Part shown: positions 31,543 to 39,784 of the stretch, in pieces
How the letters are laid out: every line of letters starts with the position of its first letter
Numbering within the stretch: position 1 is the stretch's first letter
Assembly: GCF_020639365.1 (NCBI RefSeq)
Contig: NZ_JAINUL010000001.1
Span: 6,139,658-6,203,657, forward strand
Source of the DNA: Streptomyces flavotricini
Lineage (GTDB): Bacteria; Actinomycetota; Actinomycetes; Streptomycetales; Streptomycetaceae
DNA length: 64,000 nucleotides
Direction of reading: 5' to 3'
The notes under the pieces: model-generated
Seen by the model: only the letters and a program-made list of their open reading frames with translations
Told to the model about the DNA's origin: nothing
Databases searched by the model: none
Translations under genes and position numbers: made by a program

Positions 31543-33483
31543 CTAACGCAGCACCCCCGCCCTCGTGCCGTCCGTCAGCCTGCCCGCCAGCTCCACCTGC
31601 GCGCCCGCCGGCGCCTTCACCGCCAGCCGGTTGCCGTTCGCCGAACCGTTCACCCCGCCACCCGACACCGACAGCGAGGCGAACTGCGCGCTGCCAGCCG
31701 CCAGTACGTACCACTGGCCGGCCTTCGACTTCCACAGCACGCCCGCCAGCACCCGCGGCTCCCGCGCCCCGCAGGCGGGCGAGCCCTCCGCCTTCGCCGC
31801 CTGCGCCGCCAGCGGGGCGCCCGGGGCCAGGAACTGCGCCTGCACCCGGTCCTCCGTGCCCGCCCAGGTCTCGGCCCGGGTGCACAGCCAGGTCGCCGTG
31901 CCGTCGCCCTCGGGCAGCGGCTGCTTCGCGTACGTCCAGGCGTTGACGCTGCGGACGCCGTGCGAGCGGACCGACGGCAGCAGGCACGCGATCCGCGACC
32001 AGTCGCCCAGCTCCGCCGCCTCCGCCACGTCGCGCTCCGCGCCCGGCGCGCCCGAGGTCAGCCGGGCCGGGGTCAGCTCGCCGAGGTCGGTGACCAGCCG
32101 GGTGGCACCGCCGCCGGTCAGGGCCAGGGCGTTCCAGCCGGTGCAGTTGCCCGTCGGGGCCGGGCTCGCCACCGGCGGGGTGACCCCGTCCCGGCCCGGC
32201 TTCAGCGCCGCCGGGGCCTCCCCGGGCTTGAGCAGGTCCCGCAGTCCCACCCCGGTGACCCACGGCGCGGTCAGGTAGCGGACGTTGCCGTCGACCCGGC
32301 TCAGTACGAGCGCGGTCGCGCTCTCCGCCGAGGCGGCGTCGGTCCGGGCGAAGTCGAGCGCGGCGACCGAGGTCCCGGTGCGGGGCTCGGCGTAGCGGAC
32401 CACGCGCAGGCCGTCGTACAGCAGGACCACGACCGCCTGGTCGACGGTGCCCGCGAACAGCAGCTGCGGCGGGCCCATCGGCGGTCCCGGCGGGGTGCCG
32501 GGCGTCGCCGAGGCGACGACGGCCGAGCCGGGCCGGGCCCACACGGCCAGCGCCCGGCGCAGCAGTTCGGCGTCGTCGGTGCGGTCGCCGCGGGCGGGCC
32601 AGGTGGAGAAGCCCGTACGGGAGGACGTGCGCCAGGCGGTGGGCGCGACCCGGACCAGCTTGCCCGGATCCAGGGCCTGCTGCGCCGCCGCGTTGAGGGC
32701 GTACGGCGGGGCCGCGGCCCCGTCCGCGCCCCAGCCGCCGCCGGGCAGCGCGAGCAGCGCCCCGCACACGGCGAGGGCGGCCGCGGCGGCCAGGGAGGCC
32801 CGCGCGAACCGGCGCCGGCGCAGCAGGTCGGTGGGGCGGGCCTGGAGCGCGCACGGATCGAACTCGGGGGAAGCGAACAGGGCGTCGTTGGCCGGATCCC
32901 CCGATTCCGCGACCGCGGCGGCCGGGTTCGCGACCCCGGCCTCGGTGAGCACCCGGAGCACCTCCGGCTCCGGCAGCCGCTCCAGGGCGCGCAGTACGCA
33001 GGCCGCGCGGCCGGGGCCGTCGAGGGTGGCCAGCCACTGGTCCAGGGCCAGCTCCTCGGCCCCGCCGGAGCGCGGGAACAGCCGCAGCCCCCACACCTGG
33101 GGGAGCAGCGGAGGCAGTTGCGCCCGCCGGGGCAGCGCCCTGAACGTCAGCGGAACCCCGGCCTCAAGGGCGGCGCGCAGCACCCTCAGCCGTACGTACG
33201 CGTACCCCGAGTCGGCGCCCGGCGTCCCGCGCTGGCCCGGAACCCCGCCCTGCACGGCGGCCGCGGCGGCCTGCGCACCGGCGCCGCGCCGCCCGCGCGG
33301 GAGCGCCCGCTGGGCCAGCGAATGGGCGGTGAGCACCCGCCGGTTGCGGCCGAGGGAGGGCGGCAGCACCAGGTAGGCGAGCCGCACCAGCCGCGGGTAG
33401 TGCTCGACGATGGCGGCCTCGGCCAGCTCGACGTCGGGCGGCACGGGAGAAGGGGGGCGGGTGGCGGTGTCCGGCGCAGTCAC
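31543..33483 (-). CDS. Membrane protein with sigma-factor-like N-terminus and large outer domain
   Basis: The 646-residue protein starts at ATG 33483 (MTAPDTATRPP). Residues about 20-65 (AEAAIVEHYPRLVRLAYLVLPPSL) resemble sigma region 2. Residues about 150-190 (LDGPGRAACVLRALERLPEPEVLRVLTEAGV) resemble the region 4 pattern. A single membrane helix lies near 228-248 (ASLAAAAALAVCGALLALPGG). The remaining 400 residues, probably outside, have paired cysteines (NCTGWNAL, IACLLPS, WLCTRAE, PACGARE). It looks like a transmembrane relative of ECF sigma factors, but DNA binding may be lost. Function unknown. Confidence 0.8.
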   Translation of the reverse strand: MTAPDTATRPPSPVPPDVELAEAAIVEHYPRLVRLAYLVLPPSLGRNRRVLTAHSLAQRALPRGRRGAGAQAAAAAVQGGVPGQRGTPGADSGYAYVRLRVLRAALEAGVPLTFRALPRRAQLPPLLPQVWGLRLFPRSGGAEELALDQWLATLDGPGRAACVLRALERLPEPEVLRVLTEAGVANPAAAVAESGDPANDALFASPEFDPCALQARPTDLLRRRRFARASLAAAAALAVCGALLALPGGGWGADGAAAPPYALNAAAQQALDPGKLVRVAPTAWRTSSRTGFSTWPARGDRTDDAELLRRALAVWARPGSAVVASATPGTPPGPPMGPPQLLFAGTVDQAVVVLLYDGLRVVRYAEPRTGTSVAALDFARTDAASAESATALVLSRVDGNVRYLTAPWVTGVGLRDLLKPGEAPAALKPGRDGVTPPVASPAPTGNCTGWNALALTGGGATRLVTDLGELTPARLTSGAPGAERDVAEAAELGDWSRIACLLPSVRSHGVRSVNAWTYAKQPLPEGDGTATWLCTRAETWAGTEDRVQAQFLAPGAPLAAQAAKAEGSPACGAREPRVLAGVLWKSKAGQWYVLAAGSAQFASLSVSGGGVNGSANGNRLAVKAPAGAQVELAGRLTDGTRAGVLR

Positions 33484-33581
33484 GTTCAGCAGAACGAGCG
33501 AATCGTCGGATGGTCACCCGTCCCCGGGTCGCCCGTCCGGGCCGGAAGCCGCCGAGCCGAACGGGGACCGGGTGCCAGGGA

Positions 33582-34379
33582 TCAGGCCGTCAGGCGGGTG
33601 CGGAGCGCTTCGACCGCCTCGTCGGGGACGCCGAGGCCCTCGCGCACGTACTTCTCCATCGAGCCGTACCGCGCGCTCACCTCGTCGAGCGCGGCCTGCA
33701 GGTACTCGGGGAACACGCCGATCAGGCCCAGCGCGATGTCCGGGTTGCCGCCGGCGACGGTGAAGCCCTCGATCATCGGCGCGAAGGCCTGCTTGACCGC
33801 CGGATTGACGGACAGGTACTCGGCCATCAGGGTCTCGTCGTCCGCGCCGAGCAGCGCCAGCACGACGGTCGCGCCCCAGCCCGTGCGGTCCTTGCCGGCC
33901 GTGCAGTGGAACAGCAGCGGGCCGGCCTGCGGGTCCGCGAGTTCGGTGAGCAGGGTCCGGTACGCGGCCTGCGCGGAGGCGGTGGACACGAAGGACCGGT
34001 AGGTGTCGGCGAACAGCACCTGCACCTTGCCGCCGCCCAGGTGCTCCTCGGCCATCGCCGGGTCGGACAGGAGGTCCTTGAGCTGCGTGGCGGCCGGCAC
34101 CTTCCCGGAGCTCAGCTTGTCGGCGAGGACGTCCTCGATCAGGAGGCGGACGCCCTGCGGTATCCGGTCCGGGTGGTCGGCCCGCTCGGCGTCGGTGCGG
34201 AAGTCGATGACCGTGCGCAGGCCCAGCGCGGCCACCACCGGGTCGGCGTCCACGTCGAGGCGGTCGAGCTGGCCGGAGCGCAGGACCAGGCCGGGGCGGA
34301 CGGTGCGGCCGTCCGCGAGGGGGGTGCCGCCGAGGTCGCGGAGGTTGGCGACGGTGGTGGAGGGGGTGGTCGTGGTCAT
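33582..34379 (-). CDS. Tyrosine-protein phosphatase (dual-specificity-like)
   Basis: The 265-residue protein is taken from ATG 34379 (MTTTTPSTTVANLRDLGG). A longer frame to 34463 with a His/Pro-rich lead exists but looks non-coding. The PTP loop HCTAGKDRTGWG (about 150) gives the Cys nucleophile and Arg. NLRDLGGTPLADGRTVRPGLVLRSGQL and VIDFRTDAERADHPD are typical of the Y_phosphatase3/IphP-like branch. It is cytoplasmic and would remove phosphate from tyrosine or perhaps lipid substrates. Confidence 0.92.
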   Translation of the reverse strand: MTTTTPSTTVANLRDLGGTPLADGRTVRPGLVLRSGQLDRLDVDADPVVAALGLRTVIDFRTDAERADHPDRIPQGVRLLIEDVLADKLSSGKVPAATQLKDLLSDPAMAEEHLGGGKVQVLFADTYRSFVSTASAQAAYRTLLTELADPQAGPLLFHCTAGKDRTGWGATVVLALLGADDETLMAEYLSVNPAVKQAFAPMIEGFTVAGGNPDIALGLIGVFPEYLQAALDEVSARYGSMEKYVREGLGVPDEAVEALRTRLTA

Positions 34380-34459
34380 CGTGGCGGCTCCAGCGGTGTG
34401 CGTGCGGCGTGGGCGGTGCGTTGGGTGTGAGGGGTGCGGTGGGTGTGGCGGATATTCGG

Positions 34460-35062
34460 TCATCCGATTTTCGGGTGTTTTGTCCCGGATAGGTAATCGA
34501 AGGCGAGGGACAGCCCGACCCCGAGCCCCAGTGCCGCCAGGTGCCCGGCGTCCGTGAAGTTCCGGCCCCGTCCCAGCACCGGCCCCGCGGCGAGCGCCAG
34601 CAGTCCCACCCGGGCGGCCGTGCGGACCGGGCCGCGGGGCAGCGCGGAGGTCAGCGCGCCGAGCACCGCGTTGAAGCCGTAGCTGGCGCCCACGTCCAGG
34701 GCCCGCCGCGTCGGGGCGTCGGCCCTCCCGTGCAGGGCGCCGAACACGAGGAGTGTCGCCGCGGCGTGCCCGAAGAGGAACACCCCGGCCGTCCACCAGG
34801 CCCCGTACGCGTACTCCGCGTACCCGAGGACCGCGACGAGCAGCAGCGCGTACGGCAGCGGCATGGGTTCCTCGACGACGAAGGCGCTGCTCAGCAGGGT
34901 GTCCCAGCGGCCGGCCGCGAGATTGTCGACATTCGTCGAGCAGCCGCGCAGCACGCGCTCGCACTCCGCCGGACCCCGTCGCTCCAGGGCGTACGCGCCG
35001 AGCTGGAGCCCGCCCGCATACACCACGCCGAGGGCCGGCGGCGGCCACAGCAGTGATTTCAT
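34460..35062 (-). CDS. Rhomboid-like membrane protein
   Basis: The 200-residue protein starts at ATG 35062. A longer start at 35149 would cross the dyad at 35062-35077. It has about six membrane segments. GASYGFNAVLG (near 130) and a later DAGHLAALGLGVGLSLAF match the positions of the rhomboid serine and histidine, though the classic GASG loop is altered. VFLFGHAAATLLVFG is an earlier conserved helix. It may be an intramembrane protease or an inactive relative. The substrate is unknown. Confidence 0.75.
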   Translation of the reverse strand: MKSLLWPPPALGVVYAGGLQLGAYALERRGPAECERVLRGCSTNVDNLAAGRWDTLLSSAFVVEEPMPLPYALLLVAVLGYAEYAYGAWWTAGVFLFGHAAATLLVFGALHGRADAPTRRALDVGASYGFNAVLGALTSALPRGPVRTAARVGLLALAAGPVLGRGRNFTDAGHLAALGLGVGLSLAFDYLSGTKHPKIG

Positions 35063-35077
35063 CCGATCATGATCGGA
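35062..35077. promoter_or_regulatory. 16-bp perfect palindrome at start of rhomboid-like gene
   Basis: TCCGATCATGATCGGA is fully palindromic and abuts the start codon of the rhomboid-like gene, where the ribosome site would normally be. No Shine-Dalgarno sequence is seen here. It is also 51 bases upstream of the divergent Met-rich protein gene, so it could serve both as an operator. Confidence 0.45.
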
Positions 35078-35127
35078 CACCACCCTCGGACTGGCGGAAC
35101 CGGGGCCCGTGCGAGCATGTTTCAGCC

Positions 35128-35937
35128 ATGCCAGGAACCTCCGCGCCACTGCGCGTCACACGGGCCGCGATGTTCGCGGCGGTGTGCACCGCATTGGGCG
35201 CTGCGGGGCATTCGTACCTGTCCGGCGCGGATATCCCGCCGATAGGCCTTATGGGTGCTTTCGGGGTGACGGGCGGGCTCGCGTGGCTCGGCGCAGGGCG
35301 CCGCCGCGGGCCGGTCGGGATCGGCGCCGCACTGCTCGCCGTGCAGGGCGTACTGCACCTGCTCTTCTCGGGCAGCCAGGCGGGGAACGCGGGCCACCGG
35401 GTCCCGGCTCCCGTGCCCATGTCCGGGCACCACCCCGTGCCGGGCGGCGTGGACGGCACACATGCCGTGCATTCCCTGCAGGGCATGGCGCAGGCGCACG
35501 GCCTCGCCGACATGAGCGCGATGGCCGGCATGCCCGGGATGGCCGGAATGAACGGCGCGAGCGCCATGGACGGCATGAGCGCCATGGACGGCATGGCCGG
35601 CATGGCCGGGCACGGAGGACTCGGCATGATCGCCGCCCACGTGCTCGCCGGTCTGTTCTGCGCCGCCTGGCTGGCCCGGGGCGAGGCCGCCGTGTTCCGG
35701 CTGGCCCCCGTCCTCGGCGCCGCGGCCCTGCTGGCGGCCCGGCCGCTGGCCCGCGCGTTCGCGCTGCTCCGGGCCCGGGTGGCCCCCGTACCGTCGCCGC
35801 CCGCGCCCCGGCCCTCGTACGAACCCCCGCGCAGGCTGCGCGGAGCGGTGCCCGCCCACGCCGTGGTGCGCCGCGGGCCGCCGCGGTGTCCGCACACCCG
35901 CGCCACGGCCCCCGGCCGCAGCGCCCTCGCCGTCTGA
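35128..35937 (+). CDS. Membrane protein with Met/His-rich loop
   Basis: The 269-residue protein starts at ATG 35128. Several membrane helices (AAMFAAVCTALGAAGHSYLSG, IGLMGAFGVTGGLAWLG, IAAHVLAGLFCAAWLARG) flank a loop at about 100-170 rich in Met and His: SGHHPVPGG, AMAGMPGMAGMNGASAMDG and MAGMAGHGG. Such clusters bind copper ions in copper-handling proteins. It is followed by a PepSY gene that also has an HAGHTM segment. A role in copper uptake or delivery is inferred, not proven. The C-terminus is basic and Pro-rich. Confidence 0.8.
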   Translation: MPGTSAPLRVTRAAMFAAVCTALGAAGHSYLSGADIPPIGLMGAFGVTGGLAWLGAGRRRGPVGIGAALLAVQGVLHLLFSGSQAGNAGHRVPAPVPMSGHHPVPGGVDGTHAVHSLQGMAQAHGLADMSAMAGMPGMAGMNGASAMDGMSAMDGMAGMAGHGGLGMIAAHVLAGLFCAAWLARGEAAVFRLAPVLGAAALLAARPLARAFALLRARVAPVPSPPAPRPSYEPPRRLRGAVPAHAVVRRGPPRCPHTRATAPGRSALAV

Positions 35938-36014
35938 CCGGGCGGCCGAGGGGGCGAGACCTGGGGCCGGTCCACCCCACGTCTTCGCCATTGCGCCAAC
36001 ACCTTAGGACCCCC

Positions 36015-37457
36015 ATGTCCCTTGACGAGGTTCAGGACGTCCGCACCCCGGACGCCGCCGCGACCCCCGACGCACCCGCCGCATCCTCGAAGCCCGGAGC
36101 CTGGGCCGCCCTGCGGCCGCTGCTCCTGCGCATGCACTTCTACGCCGGGATCCTGATAGCCCCGCTCCTCTTCCTCGCCGCCGCCACCGGCCTGCTGTAC
36201 GCGGGCTCCTGGCAGGCCGAGAAGATCCTCTACGCCGACGAACTGACCGTCGCCCGGGTCGGCGGGAGCACCGCCCCGCTCAGCGCCCAGCTCACGGCCG
36301 CCCGGGCCACCGTGCCGGAGGGCAAGGTCGTGGCCGTGTGGCCCGCGCCCGATCCCGAGGCGACCACCCGTGTGATCATGGAGGTCCCGGGGCTGGAGGA
36401 GGGCCGGACCCGTACCGTCTTCGTGGATCCGTACACGGCCCACGTCAACGGAGCGCTGACCACCGAAGGCGACGCGCTGCCGCTGCGCGCCTGGCTCAGC
36501 GAGTTCCACTCCAGCCTCCAGCTCGGCGAGTTCGGCCGGAACTACAGCGAGCTCGCCGCGAGTTGGCTCTGGGTCGTCGCGCTCGGCGGCCTCGCCCTGT
36601 GGATCGGCCGCCGCCGCTCCCGCAAGGCCCTGCTCGTCCTGCCCGATCGCGCCGCCACCGGCCGCCGCAAGACCCTGTCCTGGCACGGGGCCGTCGGCCT
36701 CTGGGCCGTCACCGGACTCGTCGCCCTCTCCGCCACCGGCCTGACCTGGTCGAAGTACGCGGGCGAGAACATCGGGCAGCTCCAGGACGGGCTCGGCGGC
36801 GCCACCCCCTCGGTGTCCGCGGCCCTCGCCCCCGGTTCGGACACCGGCTCCGACGCGCACGCCGGCCACACCATGCCCGACGGCACGGAGATGGCCGCGA
36901 CGCCACCCACCGCGGACATCGGCGTCGACAAGGCCGTGGCCGCCGCCCGCGCCGCCGGGGTCACCCACGAGCTCCGCGTCACCCTGCCCGCCAAGGGCAA
37001 CGGCTACGTGATCAAGGAGCAGGACAAGCAGCTGCCGGTCCACCTCGACTCGGTCGCCGTCGACCCCGCCGACGGCCGGATCATGGACGAACTGCGCTTC
37101 GCCGACTACCCGGTCCTCGCGAAGCTGACGCGCTTCGGCATCGACCTGCACATGGGCAAGACCCTCGGCCTCGCCAACCAGATCGCGCTCGGCGCGCTCG
37201 CGGTCGCGGTGATGTTCCTGGTGTTCTGGGGCTATCGGATGTGGTGGCTGCGCCGGCCCACCAAGGACCGCGCCCTGTCGGCCGGCCGCGCGCAGCCGCG
37301 CGGGGCCTGGCGCAAGGTGCCGCTGACGATGCTGCTCCCGCTCGCCGCCGCGACCGCGGTGGCCGGGTGGTTCGTACCGCTGCTCGGCATCAGCCTGGTC
37401 GCGTTCCTGGCGGTCGACGTACTGCTGGGGGCGGTCGCGGCGCGCCGCGCCGCCTGA
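36015..37457 (+). CDS. PepSY-associated membrane protein
   Basis: The 480-residue protein starts at ATG 36015. Four membrane helices are seen (LLLRMHFYAGILIAPLLFLAAATGLLY, SWLWVVALGGLALWIG, GAVGLWAVTGLVALSATGLTWSKYAG, ALGALAVAVMFLVFWGYRMWWL), plus two C-terminal ones. It shows the PepSY_TM signature HFYAGI...P...GL. PepSY-like loops (LTAARATVPEGKVVAVWPAP; VDKAVAAARAAGV...VKEQDKQ-type) lie outside. Family members include iron-siderophore and copper-linked proteins. HAGHTMPDGTEM could bind metal. It is probably co-transcribed with the Met/His-rich gene 77 bases upstream. Confidence 0.88.
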   Translation: MSLDEVQDVRTPDAAATPDAPAASSKPGAWAALRPLLLRMHFYAGILIAPLLFLAAATGLLYAGSWQAEKILYADELTVARVGGSTAPLSAQLTAARATVPEGKVVAVWPAPDPEATTRVIMEVPGLEEGRTRTVFVDPYTAHVNGALTTEGDALPLRAWLSEFHSSLQLGEFGRNYSELAASWLWVVALGGLALWIGRRRSRKALLVLPDRAATGRRKTLSWHGAVGLWAVTGLVALSATGLTWSKYAGENIGQLQDGLGGATPSVSAALAPGSDTGSDAHAGHTMPDGTEMAATPPTADIGVDKAVAAARAAGVTHELRVTLPAKGNGYVIKEQDKQLPVHLDSVAVDPADGRIMDELRFADYPVLAKLTRFGIDLHMGKTLGLANQIALGALAVAVMFLVFWGYRMWWLRRPTKDRALSAGRAQPRGAWRKVPLTMLLPLAAATAVAGWFVPLLGISLVAFLAVDVLLGAVAARRAA

Positions 37458-37471
37458 GTCGTGTCGTCAGG

Positions 37472-37502
37472 TGGGCCCGTACTCCGCGCAGGGGTGCGGG
37501 CC
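37472..37502. terminator. Weak hairpin between convergent genes
   Basis: GGGCCCG and CGGGCCC pair with a 17-base loop in the 59-base gap between the PepSY gene and the convergent regulator. It is a possible shared terminator, but weak compared with others here. Confidence 0.35.
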
Positions 37503-37516
37503 CGCCCCTCGTCCGC

Positions 37517-38101
37517 TCAGGGCGCGTACTTGTAGCCCACGCGGCGCACGGTCTGGATCGCACCGCGGTGCGCCGCGCCCAGCTTGCGGCGCAGGCGGGC
37601 GACGTGGACGTCCACGGTCCGGCCGTCGCCGACGTGGCCGTAGCCCCAGACCGTGGTCACCAGCTGGTCGCGGCTGTGCACCCGGTGCGGGTGCGTCACG
37701 AGGTGGGCCAGCAGCTCGAACTCCAGGTACGTCAGGTCGAGCACCCGGCCGTCGACCTCGGCGGTGCGCTGGGCGGCGTCGATGCGGACGAGCTCGTCCC
37801 CGGCGGCGGTCGCCGCCGGGGGCTGGGGAACGGACTGCGGGGCGAAGGCGATCGGCGGCTGCAGGTCGTCCGGTCCGGCCGGTACGAGGACCAGGTAGCC
37901 GACCATCGGCGGCTGGCCCGGCAGCGTCGGCAGGGAGTGCTGCGGCGCGGGCAGCCAGGTGGCCCCGGGGGGCAGGAGGTCGACCACGCGGTCGGCCTCG
38001 CTGCGGTCCACGGCCCGCAGCCGGTGGCGCGGACCGGGCGGGTAGGCGAGGGGCGCGGTCGCAGCGGAGGCGGCAGAGGTCAGCGAACGGGTGTGAGACA
38101 T
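37517..38101 (-). CDS. Winged-helix regulator (OmpR/PhoB DNA-binding type without receiver)
   Basis: The 194-residue protein starts at ATG 38101. Residues about 100-194 are a Trans_reg_C winged helix: RTAEVDGRVLDLTYLEFELLAHLVTHPHRVHSRDQLVTTVWGYG...RTVDVHVARLRRKLG...IQTVRRVGYKY. The first 95 residues are Pro/Ala-rich with no receiver aspartate or phosphoacceptor motif. No kinase gene is adjacent. It probably binds DNA constitutively or in response to another partner. The family is well represented in Streptomyces. Confidence 0.9.
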   Translation of the reverse strand: MSHTRSLTSAASAATAPLAYPPGPRHRLRAVDRSEADRVVDLLPPGATWLPAPQHSLPTLPGQPPMVGYLVLVPAGPDDLQPPIAFAPQSVPQPPAATAAGDELVRIDAAQRTAEVDGRVLDLTYLEFELLAHLVTHPHRVHSRDQLVTTVWGYGHVGDGRTVDVHVARLRRKLGAAHRGAIQTVRRVGYKYAP

Positions 38102-38439
38102 GAGTGGTCAGCTCTTTCACGCGAAGTGGTCGGCAAGAGACGTACGTACGTCATCGCGTACCGCGCGGACCGAAGGCCTCGGGGAGCTCTGTTGGCGATC
38201 CCGAAAGGCTTTAGAGGGCCGGCGCGTTCTCCGTGCGGCGACACACCCGGTCGAAGTCGTGATCCTGACGGGAGGGCCAGAACGGCTCGAGGTCGCTGCG
38301 ACCGTTCGAGGTGTGCGAGTGGCTGGCCATGAGCGCCATTGAAGCAGATCCGGGGGGCCCGGGGCACGTCCCGTCTCAATCAGTGGAGCGGAATCTCAAA
38401 TTCCGCCGTGAGTCCTCCAGCGGACCTCCGGTAGCCCCC
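38102..38439. other. Intergenic region without recognised gene
   Basis: About 340 bases upstream of the winged-helix gene and downstream of glnII. It contains a GTACGTACGT run near 38138-38150 and probably the promoter of the winged-helix gene. Open frames across it read as low-complexity Arg/Pro/Gly sequence and have no ribosome sites. Confidence 0.5.
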
Positions 38440-38486
38440 ACGCACGACGCCCGCCGGGCCACAAGGGCTCGGCGGGCGTCGTGCGT
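38440..38486. terminator. 17-bp hairpin terminator after glnII
   Basis: ACGCACGACGCCCGCCG (38440-38456) and its exact complement (38470-38486) form a 17-bp stem with a 13-base loop, 20 bases after the glnII stop on the minus strand. Confidence 0.85.
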
Positions 38487-38505
38487 TGCGAGGGCGGACC
38501 GGGTC

Positions 38506-39525
38506 TCAGACCAGGCCCTCCTTCTTCAGGCTCGTGCAGCAGGTGTCGACGATGAGGCGGGTCACCACGTACGGGTCCACGTTCGCGTTCGGGCGGCGGT
38601 CCTCGATGTACCCCTTGCCGTCCTTCTCCACCTGCCACGGGATGCGGACCGAGGCGCCGCGGTCCGAGACGCCGTAGCTGAACTCGTTCCACGGGGCGGT
38701 CTCGTGCAGGCCCGTCAGGCGCTCGTCGATGCCGGCACCGTAGTTCTTGACGTGGTCCAGCGGCTTCGAGCCCTCGCCCAGCGCCTCGCACGCCGTGATG
38801 ATGGCGCGGTAGTCCTCGCGCATCGCCTTCGTGGAGAAGTTGGTGTGCGCACCGGCGCCGTTCCAGTCGCCCTTCACCGGCTTCGGGTTCAGCGTCGCGG
38901 AGACGTTGAAGTCCTCGGCGGTGCGGTACAGCAGCCAGCGCGCGATCCACAGCTGGTCCGAGACCTCCAGCGGGCCGACCGGGCCGACCTGGAACTCCCA
39001 CTGGCCGGGCATGACCTCGGCGTTGATGCCGGAGATGGCCAGACCCGCCGCGAGGCAGTGGTCCAGGTGCTTCTCGACGATCTCGCGGCCGAAGATCTCG
39101 TCGGCGCCGACACCGCAGTAGTAGCCGCCCTGCGCGGCCGGGAAGCCGCCCACCGGGAAGCCGAGCGGCCGGATGCCGTCGAAGAAGGTGTACTCCTGCT
39201 CGATGCCGAAGATCGGCTCCTGGTCCCCGAACTGCTCGGCGATCGGACGCAGCAGGGCGCGGGTGTTCGACTCGTGCGGGGTCATGTCGATGTTCATGAC
39301 CTCGCAGAGCGCGAGCACGTTGTCGCCGCCGCGGATCGGGTCCGGGCAGGAGAACACCGGCTGGAGCACGCGGTCGGAGGCGTGGCCCTCGGCCTGGTTC
39401 GTGCTCGATCCGTCGAAGCCCCAGATCGACAGCGCCTCGCCGTCGGCCAGGATCTTCGTCTTGGAGCGCAGCTTCGCCGTCGGCTCGGTGCCGTCGATCC
39501 AGATGTACTCAGCCTTGTAGCTCAC
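38506..39525 (-). CDS. glnII: Glutamine synthetase II (eukaryotic type)
   Basis: The 339-residue protein starts most likely at GTG 39525 (VSYKAEYIWIDG), eight bases after GAAGG. ATG 39534 sits against that site. The sequence is class II glutamine synthetase: LSIWGFDGSSTNQAEG, EQEYTFFDG, YYCGVGAD, INAEVMPGQWEFQVGPVGPLE, DWNGAGAHTNFSTK and ASVRIPWQV. It joins ammonia to glutamate with ATP in the cytoplasm. It has no adenylylation tyrosine loop and would not be controlled by GlnE. A GlnR-like block and a 14-bp tandem array lie upstream, and a strong hairpin downstream. Confidence 0.96.
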   Translation of the reverse strand: MSYKAEYIWIDGTEPTAKLRSKTKILADGEALSIWGFDGSSTNQAEGHASDRVLQPVFSCPDPIRGGDNVLALCEVMNIDMTPHESNTRALLRPIAEQFGDQEPIFGIEQEYTFFDGIRPLGFPVGGFPAAQGGYYCGVGADEIFGREIVEKHLDHCLAAGLAISGINAEVMPGQWEFQVGPVGPLEVSDQLWIARWLLYRTAEDFNVSATLNPKPVKGDWNGAGAHTNFSTKAMREDYRAIITACEALGEGSKPLDHVKNYGAGIDERLTGLHETAPWNEFSYGVSDRGASVRIPWQVEKDGKGYIEDRRPNANVDPYVVTRLIVDTCCTSLKKEGLV

Positions 39526-39561
39526 GGGCCCCATCCTTCGGTGCGTCGCTCCGGCGCAGAC

Positions 39562-39645
39562 TCTGCGGGTACTGAGTTGCGGGTGCTGCGTTGCGGGTGC
39601 TGTGTTCGTCGTGCCGCGTTCGTCGTACTGCGGTGCGTTGCGGTG
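39562..39645. repeat. 14-bp tandem array in glnII leader
   Basis: Successive 14-base units run 39562-39575 (degenerate), GTTGCGGGTGCTGC, GTTGCGGGTGCTGT, GTTCGTCGTGCCGC, GTTCGTCGTACTGC and a weak sixth. The array lies between the glnII start (39525) and the GlnR-like site. Periodicity is read directly; any role is unknown. Confidence 0.75.
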
Positions 39646-39669
39646 TAGACCGCAGCGTGCCCGCTCGCG

Positions 39670-39707
39670 ATTTCTCTTCCGTTGCCCGTGTGTGAACCCC
39701 GTGTTAC
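39670..39707 (-). promoter_or_regulatory. GlnR-like site upstream of glnII
   Basis: Read on the minus strand, GTAAC-n6-TTCAC-n6-GCAAC-n6-GAAAT gives four five-base half sites spaced by exactly six bases. This is the arrangement known for actinobacterial GlnR boxes (gTnAC-n6-GaAAC repeated). The same layout precedes glnA. It lies about 145 bases before the glnII start. Confidence 0.6.
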
Positions 39708-39784
39708 CGAGGTTTACACCGCAGGTCGAGCGGGTTGTGCGGGTTGGTGGCAGCACACCCGTCCGAGTGGGGCAGACTGAGCGG

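Noticed and set aside
38080..38379. Possible 99-residue gene upstream of the winged-helix regulator
   Set aside because: It overlaps the regulator start, has no ribosome site and reads as low-complexity Arg/Pro sequence.
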